64,000 bases of DNA, taken from assembly GCF_004339745.1 (NCBI RefSeq), contig NZ_SMGP01000003.1, positions 868,001 through 932,000 on the forward strand, written 5' to 3'. Under the pieces are notes generated by a model, which was given only the letters and a program-made list of their open reading frames with translations, searched no databases and was not told where the DNA came from. Positions 63,067-64,000 of this stretch are shown here, piece after piece (position 1 is the first letter of the stretch; each line of letters opens with the position of its first letter). The stretch comes from Paraburkholderia sp. BL9I2N2. Its GTDB lineage: Bacteria; Pseudomonadota; Gammaproteobacteria; Burkholderiales; Burkholderiaceae. The translations under genes and the position numbers were made by a program.

Positions 63067-64000
63067 GTGTATAACTGGTCCGATTACATCGCCAAGGACA
63101 CCATCCCGAACTTCACCAGGCAGACCGGCGTCCAGGTCAAATACGACAACTACGACAGCGACGACACGCTGCAAGCCAAGCTCCTCACCGGCAATTCCGG
63201 CTACGACATCGTCGTGCCGACCAGCAACTACGCCGGCAAGCAGATCGCCGCCGGCATCTTCGCTCCGCTCGACAAATCCAAGCTGCCGAATCTGAAGTAC
63301 CTCGATCCTTCGCTGATGGCGCTCGTCGCCGGCGCCGATCCGGGCAACAAGTTCACGGTGCCCTGGGCATACGGCACCACCGGCCTTGGCTACAACGTCA
63401 CCAAGGCGCAGCAGATTCTCGGTAAGAACGTGCCGCTCGATAGCTGGGACGTCCTCTTCAAGCCGGAAAACATTTCGAAGCTGAAGGCTTGCGGCGTCTC
63501 CGTGCTCGACGCGCCGGATCAGATGTTCGCCGCCGCGCTGCACTACATCGGCAAGGATCCGATGAGCACGAACCCGGCCGACTACCGCGCCGCGCTCGAG
63601 ATGATGAAGAAGATCCGCCCGTACATCACGCAGTTCAACTCGTCGGGCTATATCAACGACCTGGTCGGCGGTGACGTGTGTTTCGCGTACGGCTGGTCGG
63701 GCGACGTCGTGATCGCCAAGCATCGTGCGGTCGAAGCGAAGAAGTCTTACAAGGTCGAGTATTACATTCCGAAGGGCGGCGCGCCGGTGTGGTTCGACGT
63801 GATGGCGATTCCGAAGGACGCGAAGAACAAGGAAGCCGCGCTCGAGTGGATCAACTACATCGAAACGCCGCAGGTTCACGCCGCGATCACCAACGCCGTC
63901 TACTACCCGAGCGCCAACCTCGAAGCGCGCAAGTACGTGGACAAGGACGTGGCGAACGATCCGGCCGTGTATCCGCCGCCTGACGTCATCAAGACCCTGT
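63067..64000 (+). CDS. putrescine/polyamine ABC substrate-binding protein (PotF-like), 5'-truncated, runs off window
   Basis: From YNWSDYIAKDTIPNFTRQTG through GYDIVVPTSNYAGKQIAAG, DSWDVLFKPENISKL and YINDLVGGDVCFAYGWSGDV this is a PotF/PotD-type periplasmic polyamine-binding protein. Its family begins with a signal peptide and then VYNWSDY; here the frame has no ATG: a stop lies at 63004, and only GTGs at 63010 and 63067 precede it. The nearby ATG at 63044 is +1 shifted. A small deletion or fusion has removed the signal peptide, so export is unlikely. The remaining reading to the window end is clean, with strongly C/G-biased third positions. Confidence 0.85.
   Translation, partial: MYNWSDYIAKDTIPNFTRQTGVQVKYDNYDSDDTLQAKLLTGNSGYDIVVPTSNYAGKQIAAGIFAPLDKSKLPNLKYLDPSLMALVAGADPGNKFTVPWAYGTTGLGYNVTKAQQILGKNVPLDSWDVLFKPENISKLKACGVSVLDAPDQMFAAALHYIGKDPMSTNPADYRAALEMMKKIRPYITQFNSSGYINDLVGGDVCFAYGWSGDVVIAKHRAVEAKKSYKVEYYIPKGGAPVWFDVMAIPKDAKNKEAALEWINYIETPQVHAAITNAVYYPSANLEARKYVDKDVANDPAVYPPPDVIKTL

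Overview
The window looks like accessory DNA from a GC-rich betaproteobacterium of the Burkholderia/Paraburkholderia/Caballeronia group. The reasons are Burkholderiaceae-type small proteins (DUF3022-, DUF4148-like), intracellular PHB depolymerase, a DUF883/phage-holin-like pair, and DUF3300/DUF2950 neighbours. No rRNA, replication or plasmid-partition genes are visible. One tRNA-Lys is present.

Layout. 1-8800: an IS6 remnant, a ThDP-dependent pyruvate-oxidase-like enzyme, then a minus-strand operon for a caa3-type cytochrome oxidase (ctaC, ctaD, ctaE, a small membrane protein and a tri-heme cytochrome c). 9200-18300: a sorbitol/mannitol-type binding protein without permeases, a Crp/Fnr regulator with a histidine kinase, PHB depolymerase, a Vgb-like propeller protein, and a broken hydrolase that abuts tRNA-Lys. 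18300-33700: three Hsp20 genes behind a good sigma-32 promoter, a DUF883/holin/small membrane protein operon, a GAF-PAS hybrid kinase, a KefB/C-type antiporter, a SulP transporter, and DUF3300/DUF2950/DUF4148-like exported proteins, interspersed with gene stubs. 34100-39200: a lactate/malate dehydrogenase gene followed by an anion:Na+ symporter gene split by an IS3 element, which is itself interrupted by a second, inverted copy of the same 1268-bp element. 39400-47800: two K+-channel-like proteins, an outer-membrane barrel, and an efflux operon (AI-2E family, NodT-type OMP, HlyD, DUF2955). 47900-62500: a decayed zone with SYLF, D-lactate dehydrogenase, receiver-domain and IS6/IS3 remnants around intact genes (Uma2, PhoU, cold-shock protein, CLC antiporter, MarR, methyltransferase, DUF3022, YkgJ). 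The right edge is a polyamine-binding protein that has lost its signal peptide and runs out of the window.

How the parts fit. Intact genes concentrate on respiration, ion and anion transport, heat/cold stress, PHB use and sensing. Many metabolic genes between them (D-LDH, YdeP-like oxidoreductase, arylsulfatase, GNAT, FAD oxidase, alpha/beta hydrolase) survive only as stubs. I read this as a stress/low-oxygen accessory region under IS activity and gene decay; that reading is inference. The most unusual intact item is the oxidase subunit I: it keeps all metal ligands and the active-site Tyr but has Trp in place of the conserved D-channel Glu and Ala in place of the K-channel Lys.
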